This document shows positions 47,969 to 56,281 of a stretch of 64,000 nt of DNA, one piece after another. Positions within the stretch are counted from its first letter, which is position 1; each line of letters opens with the position of its first letter. The stretch comes from Psychrosphaera sp. F3M07 (GTDB lineage Bacteria; Pseudomonadota; Gammaproteobacteria; Enterobacterales; Alteromonadaceae): contig NZ_JAHKPJ010000011.1 in NCBI RefSeq assembly GCF_018860345.1, positions 271,120 through 335,119 on the forward strand, read 5' to 3'. The translations under genes and the position numbers were made by a program. Under the pieces are notes generated by a model. It searched no databases, was not told where the DNA came from, and saw only the letters and a program-made list of their open reading frames with translations.

Positions 47969-48673
47969 ATGAAAAATTACCAAATATTATTAATAGAAGA
48001 TGATTTACCGTTAGCTGAATTAACGAAAGAGTTTTTAGTTGATTATGATTTCATTGTCACCATTGCTGAAACCGGTGAGCAAGCAGTTAAATTCATCAAC
48101 CAACATGATTATGACTTAATTATTTGTGATGTTAATTTACCCGATATACAAGGTTTTGATTTAATTGAGTCACTCAACCTACCCTACCTATTACCCGTTA
48201 TTTTTCTAACCGCATTGTCTGATATTGATTCTCAAATTACCGGTTTAGAGGCTGGCGCCTGTGATTACATTGTAAAACCCGTAGAGCCTGAATTATTGTT
48301 AGCTAGAGTCAAAGCACACTTACGTCATTCAAGCCCTGTAGCATCTGGTGATGTGGTGCAAGTTGGGGAACTTCATTTAGATAATGTAAATAAAAAAGCC
48401 AAATTCCAAGACTCGCCGATTAATTTAACCAATCAAGAATTTGATGTACTGTGGTTTTTCACATCCGTTGGCGACAATGTGGTTTCAAGAGAGCAAATTT
48501 TCACTCAACTTATTGGCCGAGAATACGATGGTAGTGACCGTGCCGCGGATTTACGAGTCAGTCGTTTTAGAAAAAAAATGCAACAACTTGGGTGTGAAAA
48601 ATTAACCGTCGATTCGATTCGTAACCAAGGATACGTTTTTAATTTTTGGGCGCATTTACGTGAAACAAAATAA
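47969..48673 (+). CDS. OmpR-family response regulator
   Basis: The product (234 residues from ATG 47969; a TTG-type extension of six codons is not supported) has a receiver domain (about 4-115; LLIEDDLPLAE, phospho-acceptor Asp54 in IICDVNLPD, Lys in IVKPVEPE). A winged-helix DNA-binding domain (about 130-230; LTNQEFDVLWFF, SRFRKKMQQLG, VDSIRNQGYVF) follows. It lies 2 bp after DUF3019 and overlaps the kinase gene by 14 bp. A natural target is the divergent promoter region 46303-46586. Confidence 0.93.
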   Translation: MKNYQILLIEDDLPLAELTKEFLVDYDFIVTIAETGEQAVKFINQHDYDLIICDVNLPDIQGFDLIESLNLPYLLPVIFLTALSDIDSQITGLEAGACDYIVKPVEPELLLARVKAHLRHSSPVASGDVVQVGELHLDNVNKKAKFQDSPINLTNQEFDVLWFFTSVGDNVVSREQIFTQLIGREYDGSDRAADLRVSRFRKKMQQLGCEKLTVDSIRNQGYVFNFWAHLRETK

Positions 48674-49841
48674 CTTCATCCGATTTTACGTATTTTTTTT
48701 TATAGCGGCATGTGCCTTTATAATTAGTTTCACCCAAATATATAAGGCGTATTTTGCGCCACCTGTGTATCACACCATCAACGTCGACAATATATTCAAA
48801 AGCTTTGATAACAACTCATTACCCGAATACAAAGTCATCCGTAAACAGAGTGTTCAACTTGATGATGAATCTAACCAGTCATTAAATCAAAATGACATCA
48901 TTGCATATACAGTGAATAACAACAGTTATTACCTTAAGAAATTAAATGATGAGCAATTAATTCAATGGGGACCAATCCACCATAGTAATTGGGAACAACC
49001 ACAAGATACCCTTATCTTATTGATTTTTTATAGTACCTTAGCCGTTATCTTTTTATTATTGTTTAGACCGGTATTTAGAGATGTAAATCATTTGCAAAAT
49101 TGTGCTGTTGAGTTTGGTAAAAAACCGGAAGCTCAAGCATTGACCATATCAGCAAAATCCAGTGTATATCCGCTAGCCGAGTCTTTACATCAGATGAGTC
49201 ACCAATTACTAAAACAAATTCAAGTGCATAAAGATTTATCAAATATCATCGCTCATGAAGTCCGTACCCCTTTAGCGAGAATGAAATTTGTATTGCAAAA
49301 AATAGCTAAACGGATCCCAGAAAAAGACTTACGACGCTTCAAAACAGATATTAAAGAATTGGAGACACTAGCCCATGAATATCTAGAGTTTGGCCGTAAT
49401 CAAATTACCGATGCTAACTACTTAGCTCCAATTCAATTATCTGAATTTGCAGAACATATTACCAATAAGTTTGTCGAAACCGATGTGGCCGTGGTGTTTG
49501 AACCGTTTGCAGAAGATGTGATTTTTTACGCAAATGAATTACAAATTGATTTAGCGTTAACCAACTTAATAAACAACGGATTACGATTTGCAAAATCTAA
49601 AATTTCTGTTCAGTTTGATCATAAAGATCAGTTTGTATATTTCATTGTTTCTGATGACGGCCCTGGGTTCTCTTCAACTCAAAAAAGCAGTGCGAACGGG
49701 GAAGAACACCAAGGTTTTGGCTTAGGTTTATACATTGTGAAACAAGTAGCCAGTCGTCATAACGGTGAGTTTATCATTGACGAGACTGATGATGGTGGCG
49801 CTAAAATGACAATAAAACTACCAAACAATAATAAAAAATAA
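48660..49841 (+). CDS. Membrane sensor histidine kinase, partner of the OmpR-type regulator
   Basis: It starts with GTG at 48660, inside the regulator gene (14-bp overlap), so translation is coupled. The 393-residue kinase has membrane segments at about 8-28 and 117-136, with a periplasmic sensor of about 85 residues between them. A short linker region (about 137-190) follows, then IIAHEVRTPLARM with His199, and an ATPase domain with NLINNGLRFA, DDGPGFS and GFGLGLYIVKQ. Its sensor shares no motif I recognise. It resembles RstB-type kinases in size and layout. Confidence 0.92.
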   Translation: MKQNNFIRFYVFFFIAACAFIISFTQIYKAYFAPPVYHTINVDNIFKSFDNNSLPEYKVIRKQSVQLDDESNQSLNQNDIIAYTVNNNSYYLKKLNDEQLIQWGPIHHSNWEQPQDTLILLIFYSTLAVIFLLLFRPVFRDVNHLQNCAVEFGKKPEAQALTISAKSSVYPLAESLHQMSHQLLKQIQVHKDLSNIIAHEVRTPLARMKFVLQKIAKRIPEKDLRRFKTDIKELETLAHEYLEFGRNQITDANYLAPIQLSEFAEHITNKFVETDVAVVFEPFAEDVIFYANELQIDLALTNLINNGLRFAKSKISVQFDHKDQFVYFIVSDDGPGFSSTQKSSANGEEHQGFGLGLYIVKQVASRHNGEFIIDETDDGGAKMTIKLPNNNKK

Positions 49842-49990
49842 AGTTAAACCTCAGCTAATCCATTTTAGGGGTATCTTTTTTCCATTAGGTCTTTCAAAAT
49901 ACACTTAGCTAATTAACGTTGTTTACAACCTCACAAAGTAAATTACGACAAAATATAATAAGAACTCGTTAAAGCGAGATAGGAGACATA

Positions 49991-51376
49991 GTGTCTGATT
50001 GGTTCACCGTTATCCCCCCTCTTTTGGCTGTTGCCATCGTATTGTGGAAAAGAGAAGTTATTCTTGCGTTATTAACCGCTATTTTCAGCTCAGAATTATT
50101 GGTTTTACTCAACAAAGGTGATGATGCTAATAGTCTTGCTGGTTTTGCTATCGCCGGAATTGAACGCATTGTTAATGTGTTTGCCGATGGCGGTAATACC
50201 CGAATCTTAATATTCTCTATATTGGTTGGCGCATTGTTAGCCTTTATGCGTTATTCCGGCGGCGTGTCTGCTACCGTTAACTTTTTAGTTGAAAAAGGGT
50301 TAAGTGGGAATGCTCGTCGAGCAAGATTTATCGCGTTTTTCACTGGTGTGTTCATTTTTATCGAGTCTAATTTAAGCGTGTTAATGTCAGGCATTTTATC
50401 GCGCGGTTTATTTGATAAGTTTAATATGAGTCGTGCTCGACTGGCCTATATTATTGATAGTACCAGTGCTCCAATTTGCATCTTACTATTATTAAACGGC
50501 TGGGGTGCTTATGTACTTGCTCTGATAGGCGGATACGAGCTTAACGAGTCTAGCGTTTCTACCTTAATTCAAACTATCCCTCTTAACTTTTATGCCCTTA
50601 TTACCTTATCTATTGTGCTGTACACCATAATTGCAGACAAAACTCATGGTCCATTAAAACACGCAGAACAAAATCAAACTAAGTCAGAGAGTAAGGTTGA
50701 GTTAGAGATAGAGCCATCAAAACCTAGATTTATGTTAGTGCCGTTATTTGTCATGTCGTTCTCTATGGTTGGTTTTATGTTTCTAACTGGCAATGGTAAC
50801 TTTATTGAAGGCTCAGGCTCTAAGTCCGTGTTATACGCTACGTCATTAGCTTGTATCGTTGCTTATGCCATGATGATCAGTACGAAGAAATTTAGCCATA
50901 AAAAAATGACTGAAATTGGTTTTTCTGGCATGTCTGAGTTATTACCACTGGTGATGATTGTATTATTTTCGTTAGCCTTAGGTGCAAGTTTAAAACAGCT
51001 TGGTACGGGTATCTTCATCTCTGGCATAGTGGCAGAGTCATTACCTTACTTCTTAATTCCAGCGGTATTGTTTATCGCTGGTGGCTTGATGTCTTTCTCT
51101 ACTGGTACAAGTTGGGGTACCTTCGCGATTTTAATTCCGATTGGCATGCCATTAGTAGTTAACTTGGGATTACCTGCGCCATTAATTTTAGCGGCTATAT
51201 TAGGTGGTGGCGTATTTGGCGATCATTGCTCTCCAATATCAGATACTACGGCAGTCAGTTCAGTAGCCTCAGGTTGTGACTTACTGGAACACGTTAGAAC
51301 CCAATTACCTTATGCCTTAGTTGGTGGTGGTTTAACGATAATCGCTTATTTAATAGCAGGATTGGTAATGATCTAG
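49991..51376 (+). CDS. NhaC-family Na+/H+ antiporter
   Basis: The 461-residue protein starts with GTG at 49991, behind AGGAGA five nt upstream. It has about eleven membrane segments, and the NhaC-type features LVGALLAFMRYSGG, FTGVFIFIESNLSVLMSG, STSAPICILLLLNGWGAY and GDHCSPISDTTAVSSVASG. The last motif is highly characteristic. It exports sodium (or exchanges amino acid/organic ions in some relatives) and supports life in seawater. It stands alone, with a strong bidirectional terminator after it. Confidence 0.9.
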   Translation: MSDWFTVIPPLLAVAIVLWKREVILALLTAIFSSELLVLLNKGDDANSLAGFAIAGIERIVNVFADGGNTRILIFSILVGALLAFMRYSGGVSATVNFLVEKGLSGNARRARFIAFFTGVFIFIESNLSVLMSGILSRGLFDKFNMSRARLAYIIDSTSAPICILLLLNGWGAYVLALIGGYELNESSVSTLIQTIPLNFYALITLSIVLYTIIADKTHGPLKHAEQNQTKSESKVELEIEPSKPRFMLVPLFVMSFSMVGFMFLTGNGNFIEGSGSKSVLYATSLACIVAYAMMISTKKFSHKKMTEIGFSGMSELLPLVMIVLFSLALGASLKQLGTGIFISGIVAESLPYFLIPAVLFIAGGLMSFSTGTSWGTFAILIPIGMPLVVNLGLPAPLILAAILGGGVFGDHCSPISDTTAVSSVASGCDLLEHVRTQLPYALVGGGLTIIAYLIAGLVMI

Positions 51377-51399
51377 ATTGGTATATCTAAATCAAACAC

Positions 51400-51430
51400 A
51401 AAAAAACGTTTCAAATTGAAACGTTTTTTA
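51400..51430. terminator. Bidirectional terminator after the NhaC-type antiporter
   Basis: AAAAAACGTTTC and GAAACGTTTTTT form a 12-bp stem around AAATT, between two convergent genes. Confidence 0.9.
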
Positions 51431-51448
51431 TGTCTAAAGTTTAACTAA

Positions 51449-52645
51449 TTAAACCTTAAAGAATATCTTCTTTTTATATAACACATGCATCACCACATAA
51501 GACATTAACAAGAAACTTATCGCATACATGAGTGAACCATTAAGATTGCCAAATATAGGACTATATACTTGATGGTACAGCCAACCTTGTAAGCTTATAT
51601 TACCAATAGGGATCATCATAAATAGTCGTGCGACCACCGCAGAAAACAAATAAAACAAAATGGCATTGGCACCAAATACCACAAATGGCGCACTCCAGTT
51701 TTTATAACTTTTTATATCAATCAGCCAAGTTAACAAACCTAAAATCAATAACGCCCAGCCTGTCGTCATCACAACAAAACTAGATGTCCATAATGCTTTG
51801 TTAATAGGGAATACAAGACCATAAAGCTCACCCGCTATAATCAACCCTAACCCCCAACACAACATGGTTTTAGTTTTATTTATCAGTGATCTCGATTTAT
51901 CCGTTAATAGATCTCCGGTGAAAACCCCCGCTAATGCTCCCGCAACCGCAGGGAACGTACTTAATATGCCTTCTGGATCAAAGGCAAAAGGTTGAGCTTT
52001 TGAGTAATACACATGCTCACTTCCCAGAATTAAGTTATCTAACCATGCCGCTAAGCTATTTCCGTGCTGCAACAACCCTTGGTAAACAACGCCATTGCTA
52101 TCAGAGTATGGAATGAACATCATGATCGCCCAGTAACCTAATAATAATCCTGTAATCCAAAGCGCTCGCCCAAGTCGTCCAAAATATAAAACAATGATCA
52201 CTGTAACTAAAAATACTAAACCGAGTCGTTGTAATACGCCCATCACCCGCACAGACATTAACTTAGATTCAACCCAACTGTAATCCGCCGCAAAAACGTT
52301 GAAGTAAAACAAGGCTAAAAACAATCCCAAACCAAACAACTTAGCAGCCCTTACACTGGCATTTTTTATCAAACTCAGTTTATTGGTACCTTTGGCCATT
52401 TCTCTGTTCATAACTATGGCAACGGATACACCAACAATGAAGACAAAAAATGGAAAAATTAAATCGGTAGGAGTCCAGCCGTGCCACTGAGCATGTAGCA
52501 TTGGAGGATAAACATAAGACCAACTGCCGGGATTATTTACCAAGACCATAGCGGTTATGGTTAAACCTCTAAATACATCAAGCGCTAACAATCTATTTTT
52601 AGGTAATATTGATAGTATTTTCTCGCAGTAGATATGCCAGCCCAT
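51449..52645 (-). CDS. NagX-like multi-pass acyltransferase (DUF5009/heparan-alpha-glucosaminide N-acetyltransferase family)
   Basis: This 398-residue membrane protein has about ten segments. Its start RLLALDVFRGLTITAMVLVNNPGSW and WHGWTPTDLIFPFFVFIVGVSVA are the marks of the COG4299/NagX group. Human HGSNAT of this group acetylates glucosamine across a membrane, and NagX belongs to the chitin/GlcNAc pathway in Shewanella. No nag gene is adjacent. The neighbour is an amidase-type lipoprotein, so a role in recycling of cell-wall amino sugars is plausible. AGGAAG precedes the ATG. Confidence 0.85.
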   Translation of the reverse strand: MGWHIYCEKILSILPKNRLLALDVFRGLTITAMVLVNNPGSWSYVYPPMLHAQWHGWTPTDLIFPFFVFIVGVSVAIVMNREMAKGTNKLSLIKNASVRAAKLFGLGLFLALFYFNVFAADYSWVESKLMSVRVMGVLQRLGLVFLVTVIIVLYFGRLGRALWITGLLLGYWAIMMFIPYSDSNGVVYQGLLQHGNSLAAWLDNLILGSEHVYYSKAQPFAFDPEGILSTFPAVAGALAGVFTGDLLTDKSRSLINKTKTMLCWGLGLIIAGELYGLVFPINKALWTSSFVVMTTGWALLILGLLTWLIDIKSYKNWSAPFVVFGANAILFYLFSAVVARLFMMIPIGNISLQGWLYHQVYSPIFGNLNGSLMYAISFLLMSYVVMHVLYKKKIFFKV

Positions 52646-52685
52646 GTTGATGTTCTTCCTTTTAAAATAAGCTTGTTATTACTAA

Positions 52686-54902
52686 TTAACGCTGTGCTTG
52701 ATAGATTATCTGTAGCGCCTTCGTTAATACTTGCTGTTGCGGTTCAGATAAACCACATGGATTTGATCCCAATTCATCCACACCTTCTTTATCCTCTGTT
52801 TGGAAATGGATAATTACTGAAATATCCAATTTGTCATCAACCAATACGAGATTGTTCTCAGATAAAGCAACATGGCTACTTTGTGTCAAATATGGATGGC
52901 AGGTTTGCACATCTAATATAGGTTTAAATTGGCTCAACTCTTTACTTAATAGCCAAACAGAATTGTGTTGTAACCAACGAGTGTATGCACTTGGTTTAAA
53001 CAGTTGTTGGTTACCATAACTACCATTATTTTTAAACAATTGTGTTAATACTAATACATCTTCCATCCGAGTGGTTAGCTGGCTTGTTGGCCTTGATTTG
53101 TCATTTGGTTCTGTTCGAAACGCACTATGATTTAAACCTAAAGGTAAGAACAATTGTGTTTCAACAAATTGCTCAAATGGCATGTTAGTTACTCTTTCAA
53201 TGACTAATCTTAGAACTAAGTCATTAAACTCACTATAAACCAGCTTTTGTTCAACACCATAATAAAATGGGACATGGTAAATTGCGCTTTGCCAATCGAT
53301 ATCAAGTGATTGCTGATGTATTTCATCAACGGTTAAGGATAACGCCTGATCCGCTTCGTTATCCTCTCTAGACTGTTGGACTGCTTGAAGGTAATCATCG
53401 ACTCTTGGGTAACCAGATTTATGATTAACAAGGTGTTTGATCAATCGGTTTGCTCTGCCATCGCCTTTATATTCAGGTAAATAATATGAAACTGAGTTAT
53501 CTAATTTTATACGTTGCTCACCAATTAATTTAACCATCGCAAGTTGCGTGGTAAAAAAAGAACTTAATTGATTTAAATGAAGTTCACCGTTCTTTGCTGC
53601 CCTGCCAAAAGATTGGTGTAAGATCACTTTGTCATGTTTAACTAAACTAAATTCAAAACTTTGCTCTAAAGTACTGAGGCCATTAGCCAGTTCATTTCTC
53701 AACTTCCTTTCTAACCAGACTGTAGGTTGCTTTAATTCCGGCCCTGTAACATTAATAGAAAGATTCGACAAATCACTTTTAGATGCAATTTCTAACACGT
53801 TATTTCCATTGTTAACTAAGCTAGCAATGCCAAATTTAATGCCTGTTGCATTCATTTTGACTGGTTGCTTGAAATCGACGGACACACCATTAATAGTGAT
53901 ATCTAAGTCAATCAAACTTGATAAATTAGGATGAATTAAAGTGACTTCTCCCTGCCCTTTCGCTCCATAAAAAGGTTTCACTAAACGGTTTTTATTAGCC
54001 TCTAGTAAACTTGATAAACCGAATTGCTGTTCTTCTTCTCGGTTATATCGTGACATTAATACTTTCAGTTGAGGTTCTTTGTATTTTTCTAATAATGCAT
54101 AAACCGTCGCAGCCGTTTCTGTATTCAATTCGCCTGTCACATCCCAAGGAAGAAAATGCATTTGAAATGCAAATAATACATCTTGAGTTTGACTGTCTAA
54201 TATTCCCGTTTCCTTAATGTTGTAACCATAATAATAAAGCGCTTTTTGCACTAAATTGATAGAAGGTGAAAACGTTTCAAACATATGCTGATATTTAGCT
54301 TGAGTCTGGGCATCATACCAAGCACCAATGCCATGCTGATAAAGTTGATACCAAGGGAAATTTGGCCCTGGATCGTTTTTTCTACTAGGAGATATATCTG
54401 AATGTCCAATGACTCTTGTCGGCTCAATATCTGGATGACGTTGTAAAATTTGTTTTGATAATTCAATTAATAAACTGATTTGTTCTTGGTCAAAATCAGG
54501 AAACCTGCAATCTTTATGAGCGCCATATTCACCTCCATGTGTTGCTTTAACTACCGGCTGGTGATGGCATTTGGGAATATTAACTATTTCTATACCGATG
54601 GAAGTATCATTTAAGTTTCGGCGGCCATCCCAATAACTGGTTCCAGCATGCCAAGCCCTTTGGCTTTCATCCACTAGTTGTATTATTTCCAAACTAGTTT
54701 TGGGGTAACTTGGATCGGCTTTTTCTGGAATTAAATAATGCGCACTCACGCCTCCACTATCTTTAAGCGCCCACATGGAACGTTGATAATCTATCGCGGT
54801 AAAGTGCAGTATTAACGATTGAATTCTCGCGTTTTGCCCTACGGATATTTGTTTATCAATTGGCAATGAATTACATGCGTTTAATAAAACAACGGACAAC
54901 AA
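52686..54902 (-). CDS. Lipoprotein: N-acetylmuramoyl-L-alanine amidase fused to a degenerate beta-lactamase-like domain
   Basis: From TTG 54902 the product has 738 residues. An Amidase_2 domain (about 25-185) has zinc ligands His33, His166 and Asp177 (LHFTA, GHSDI, NDPGPNFPW). A peptidoglycan-binding helix bundle follows (about 212-275), then a class-C beta-lactamase/PBP-like domain (about 405-735). In that domain the SxxK position reads LSSFFTT (446-452), with Thr instead of Lys, and the YxN position reads YSE (556-558). Both motifs are broken, so this half is probably inactive or binding only. The lipobox LLNAC is preceded by an in-frame IKRFIVILLSVV without an ATG; see findings. It is 40 bp upstream of the NagX-like gene. 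Confidence 0.88.
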   Translation of the reverse strand: MLSVVLLNACNSLPIDKQISVGQNARIQSLILHFTAIDYQRSMWALKDSGGVSAHYLIPEKADPSYPKTSLEIIQLVDESQRAWHAGTSYWDGRRNLNDTSIGIEIVNIPKCHHQPVVKATHGGEYGAHKDCRFPDFDQEQISLLIELSKQILQRHPDIEPTRVIGHSDISPSRKNDPGPNFPWYQLYQHGIGAWYDAQTQAKYQHMFETFSPSINLVQKALYYYGYNIKETGILDSQTQDVLFAFQMHFLPWDVTGELNTETAATVYALLEKYKEPQLKVLMSRYNREEEQQFGLSSLLEANKNRLVKPFYGAKGQGEVTLIHPNLSSLIDLDITINGVSVDFKQPVKMNATGIKFGIASLVNNGNNVLEIASKSDLSNLSINVTGPELKQPTVWLERKLRNELANGLSTLEQSFEFSLVKHDKVILHQSFGRAAKNGELHLNQLSSFFTTQLAMVKLIGEQRIKLDNSVSYYLPEYKGDGRANRLIKHLVNHKSGYPRVDDYLQAVQQSREDNEADQALSLTVDEIHQQSLDIDWQSAIYHVPFYYGVEQKLVYSEFNDLVLRLVIERVTNMPFEQFVETQLFLPLGLNHSAFRTEPNDKSRPTSQLTTRMEDVLVLTQLFKNNGSYGNQQLFKPSAYTRWLQHNSVWLLSKELSQFKPILDVQTCHPYLTQSSHVALSENNLVLVDDKLDISVIIHFQTEDKEGVDELGSNPCGLSEPQQQVLTKALQIIYQAQR

Positions 54903-55133
54903 AATAACAATAAAACGTTTGATAAACTGGCTCTCTCTGCAACCTAAGTACGAGCCGTAATTGTTGCATGACTCGCCTATACAAAGCTAGCCATTAACTT
55001 GGACTAAATGGGTAAAATATTGCGCCTGTTGACAGACTCTATATGGGACTAAATAAAAGTTTAAATTGATCATTACAGATAACCTTTTTAATTGTAAAAT
55101 AGTGCGATTAACGATTATGGTAGGCCTAAAGCA

Positions 55134-55295
55134 ATGAACAGAAAAAAGAAAATAAATGAAACATTTAAACGAAAATTAAAAAAGGCCAATAGCAAATTAC
55201 ATAAAAGCAACAAACCTAAATATATTTCTAAAGCAGATAGAGCCTTGTTAGATCAAAAAGAGCAAGATCAACAAGAACTAACAAGCGAACAATAA
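55134..55295 (+). CDS. Small basic DUF2986 protein
   Basis: The 53-residue product MNRKKKINETFKRKLKKANS... is recognised as DUF2986, a family of about 50-60 residues found in Shewanella, Vibrio and relatives. It has the family's internal KPKYISKADRALL motif and an acidic, Gln-rich tail. It is strongly basic in the first half and may bind RNA or ribosomes, but its function is unknown. It is followed 39 bp later by another small gene and may be co-transcribed. Confidence 0.85.
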   Translation: MNRKKKINETFKRKLKKANSKLHKSNKPKYISKADRALLDQKEQDQQELTSEQ

Positions 55296-55334
55296 ACTTA
55301 ATAATCGACCTTCAATGGAACTAGGAGGCCTGTC

Positions 55335-55649
55335 ATGATCACTAAAACAAAAGAAGTGTTTCAGCAAGAAGCACTTAGCCGCTTAATAACGTTATTTCAG
55401 CATTCAAAAACCTCTAAAACGGATCAAAAAAACAAACATAGATTAGAGGGGTTTCTTCACGCTGGTGAGTACTTAGGTCTTATCACTCATGAAGAAGGTA
55501 TAGATATGCTAGAACAAGCTCATTTTGAGGTGTTTGGCGAATCCATCAAACAAAAACAAGCGCGAAAAGCTCAATATCGCACTGCGTTGAATTCGGACGA
55601 CTTAGACTTCTTTGATACCCCTGCAATTGAACGATTAAAAAACAAATAA
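55335..55649 (+). CDS. Small hypothetical protein
   Basis: This 104-residue protein has a strong ribosome site (AGGAGG, 8 nt before the ATG). It is hydrophilic and predicted helical, without a signal peptide. Visible features are a helix EVFQQEALSRLITLFQHS, HRLEGFLHAGEYLGLITHEE (a helix pair) and a Lys/Gln/Ala-rich stretch, then an Asp-rich turn DSDDLDFFDTP-like near the end. I do not recognise a family. The small DUF2986 gene upstream and creA downstream suggest one transcript, but spacing alone cannot prove it. Confidence 0.7.
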   Translation: MITKTKEVFQQEALSRLITLFQHSKTSKTDQKNKHRLEGFLHAGEYLGLITHEEGIDMLEQAHFEVFGESIKQKQARKAQYRTALNSDDLDFFDTPAIERLKNK

Positions 55650-55709
55650 TCGTCCAATTAAGTGACATTCATGTATATTCTCAATAATACGAAATAACAG
55701 GAAGTGCAA

Positions 55710-56177
55710 ATGAAACCAGTCGTTATATTATTATTAGCAATAAGCATGTCGGCATGTACTGAAGATGCAGGCAAAGTCAGTTTAGGATTGTTTACCACCA
55801 AAGACGTGGTGATAAAAGCAGAGCAAGATCCTAAGCTCCCAGGTGTTACTTGCCATATTAGTCATATTGAAGCTAATTTAGATTTTTCTGACCCTTCTGA
55901 TATGTCAATTGCCTGCCGCCAAACTGGACCCATCTTACCGGAACATCTGGCACAAATTGATTTATCAAAAAATGGAGAAGTGATTTTTCGCGAATCCAAA
56001 AGTATCTTATTAAAAAGCCTTAAAGTACGTCGGATATATGACAATAAAACGAAGACGTTAATGTATTTATCTTACTCAACCAAAGAAACAAACGGCAGCC
56101 ATCACCACGCACTTTCCACTGTACCTTTGTATAATACTCAGGCTTGGACGTGGGCCGACAAGCAAAAAGTTAATTGA
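55710..56177 (+). CDS. creA: CreA family lipoprotein
   Basis: The product has 155 residues. I start at ATG 55710, which has AGGA at 7 nt upstream; a GTG two codons earlier is a worse choice. It has a lipoprotein signal ending ISMSAC (Cys16) and the CreA domain: VSLGLFTTKDVVIKAEQDPKLPGVTCHIS, DPSDMSIACRQTGPI, VFRESKSILLKSLKVRRIYD. CreA proteins are periplasmic and of unknown function, named from the E. coli creABCD locus, though the regulator genes are absent here. A terminator follows. Confidence 0.92.
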   Translation: MKPVVILLLAISMSACTEDAGKVSLGLFTTKDVVIKAEQDPKLPGVTCHISHIEANLDFSDPSDMSIACRQTGPILPEHLAQIDLSKNGEVIFRESKSILLKSLKVRRIYDNKTKTLMYLSYSTKETNGSHHHALSTVPLYNTQAWTWADKQKVN

Positions 56178-56218
56178 ACATTCAAAATTAGCTTCGCAAA
56201 AGACGCATAACCAAGATC

Positions 56219-56248
56219 AAAAAAAGAGTTCATATGAACTCTTTTTTG
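56219..56248. terminator. Bidirectional terminator between creA and ffh
   Basis: AAAAAGAGTTC and GAACTCTTTTT form an 11-bp stem around ATAT, with A-run and T-run on the sides. Confidence 0.9.
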
Positions 56249-56281
56249 TTTTTTTATGAAGCTTATATACCTAAGTTTTCT

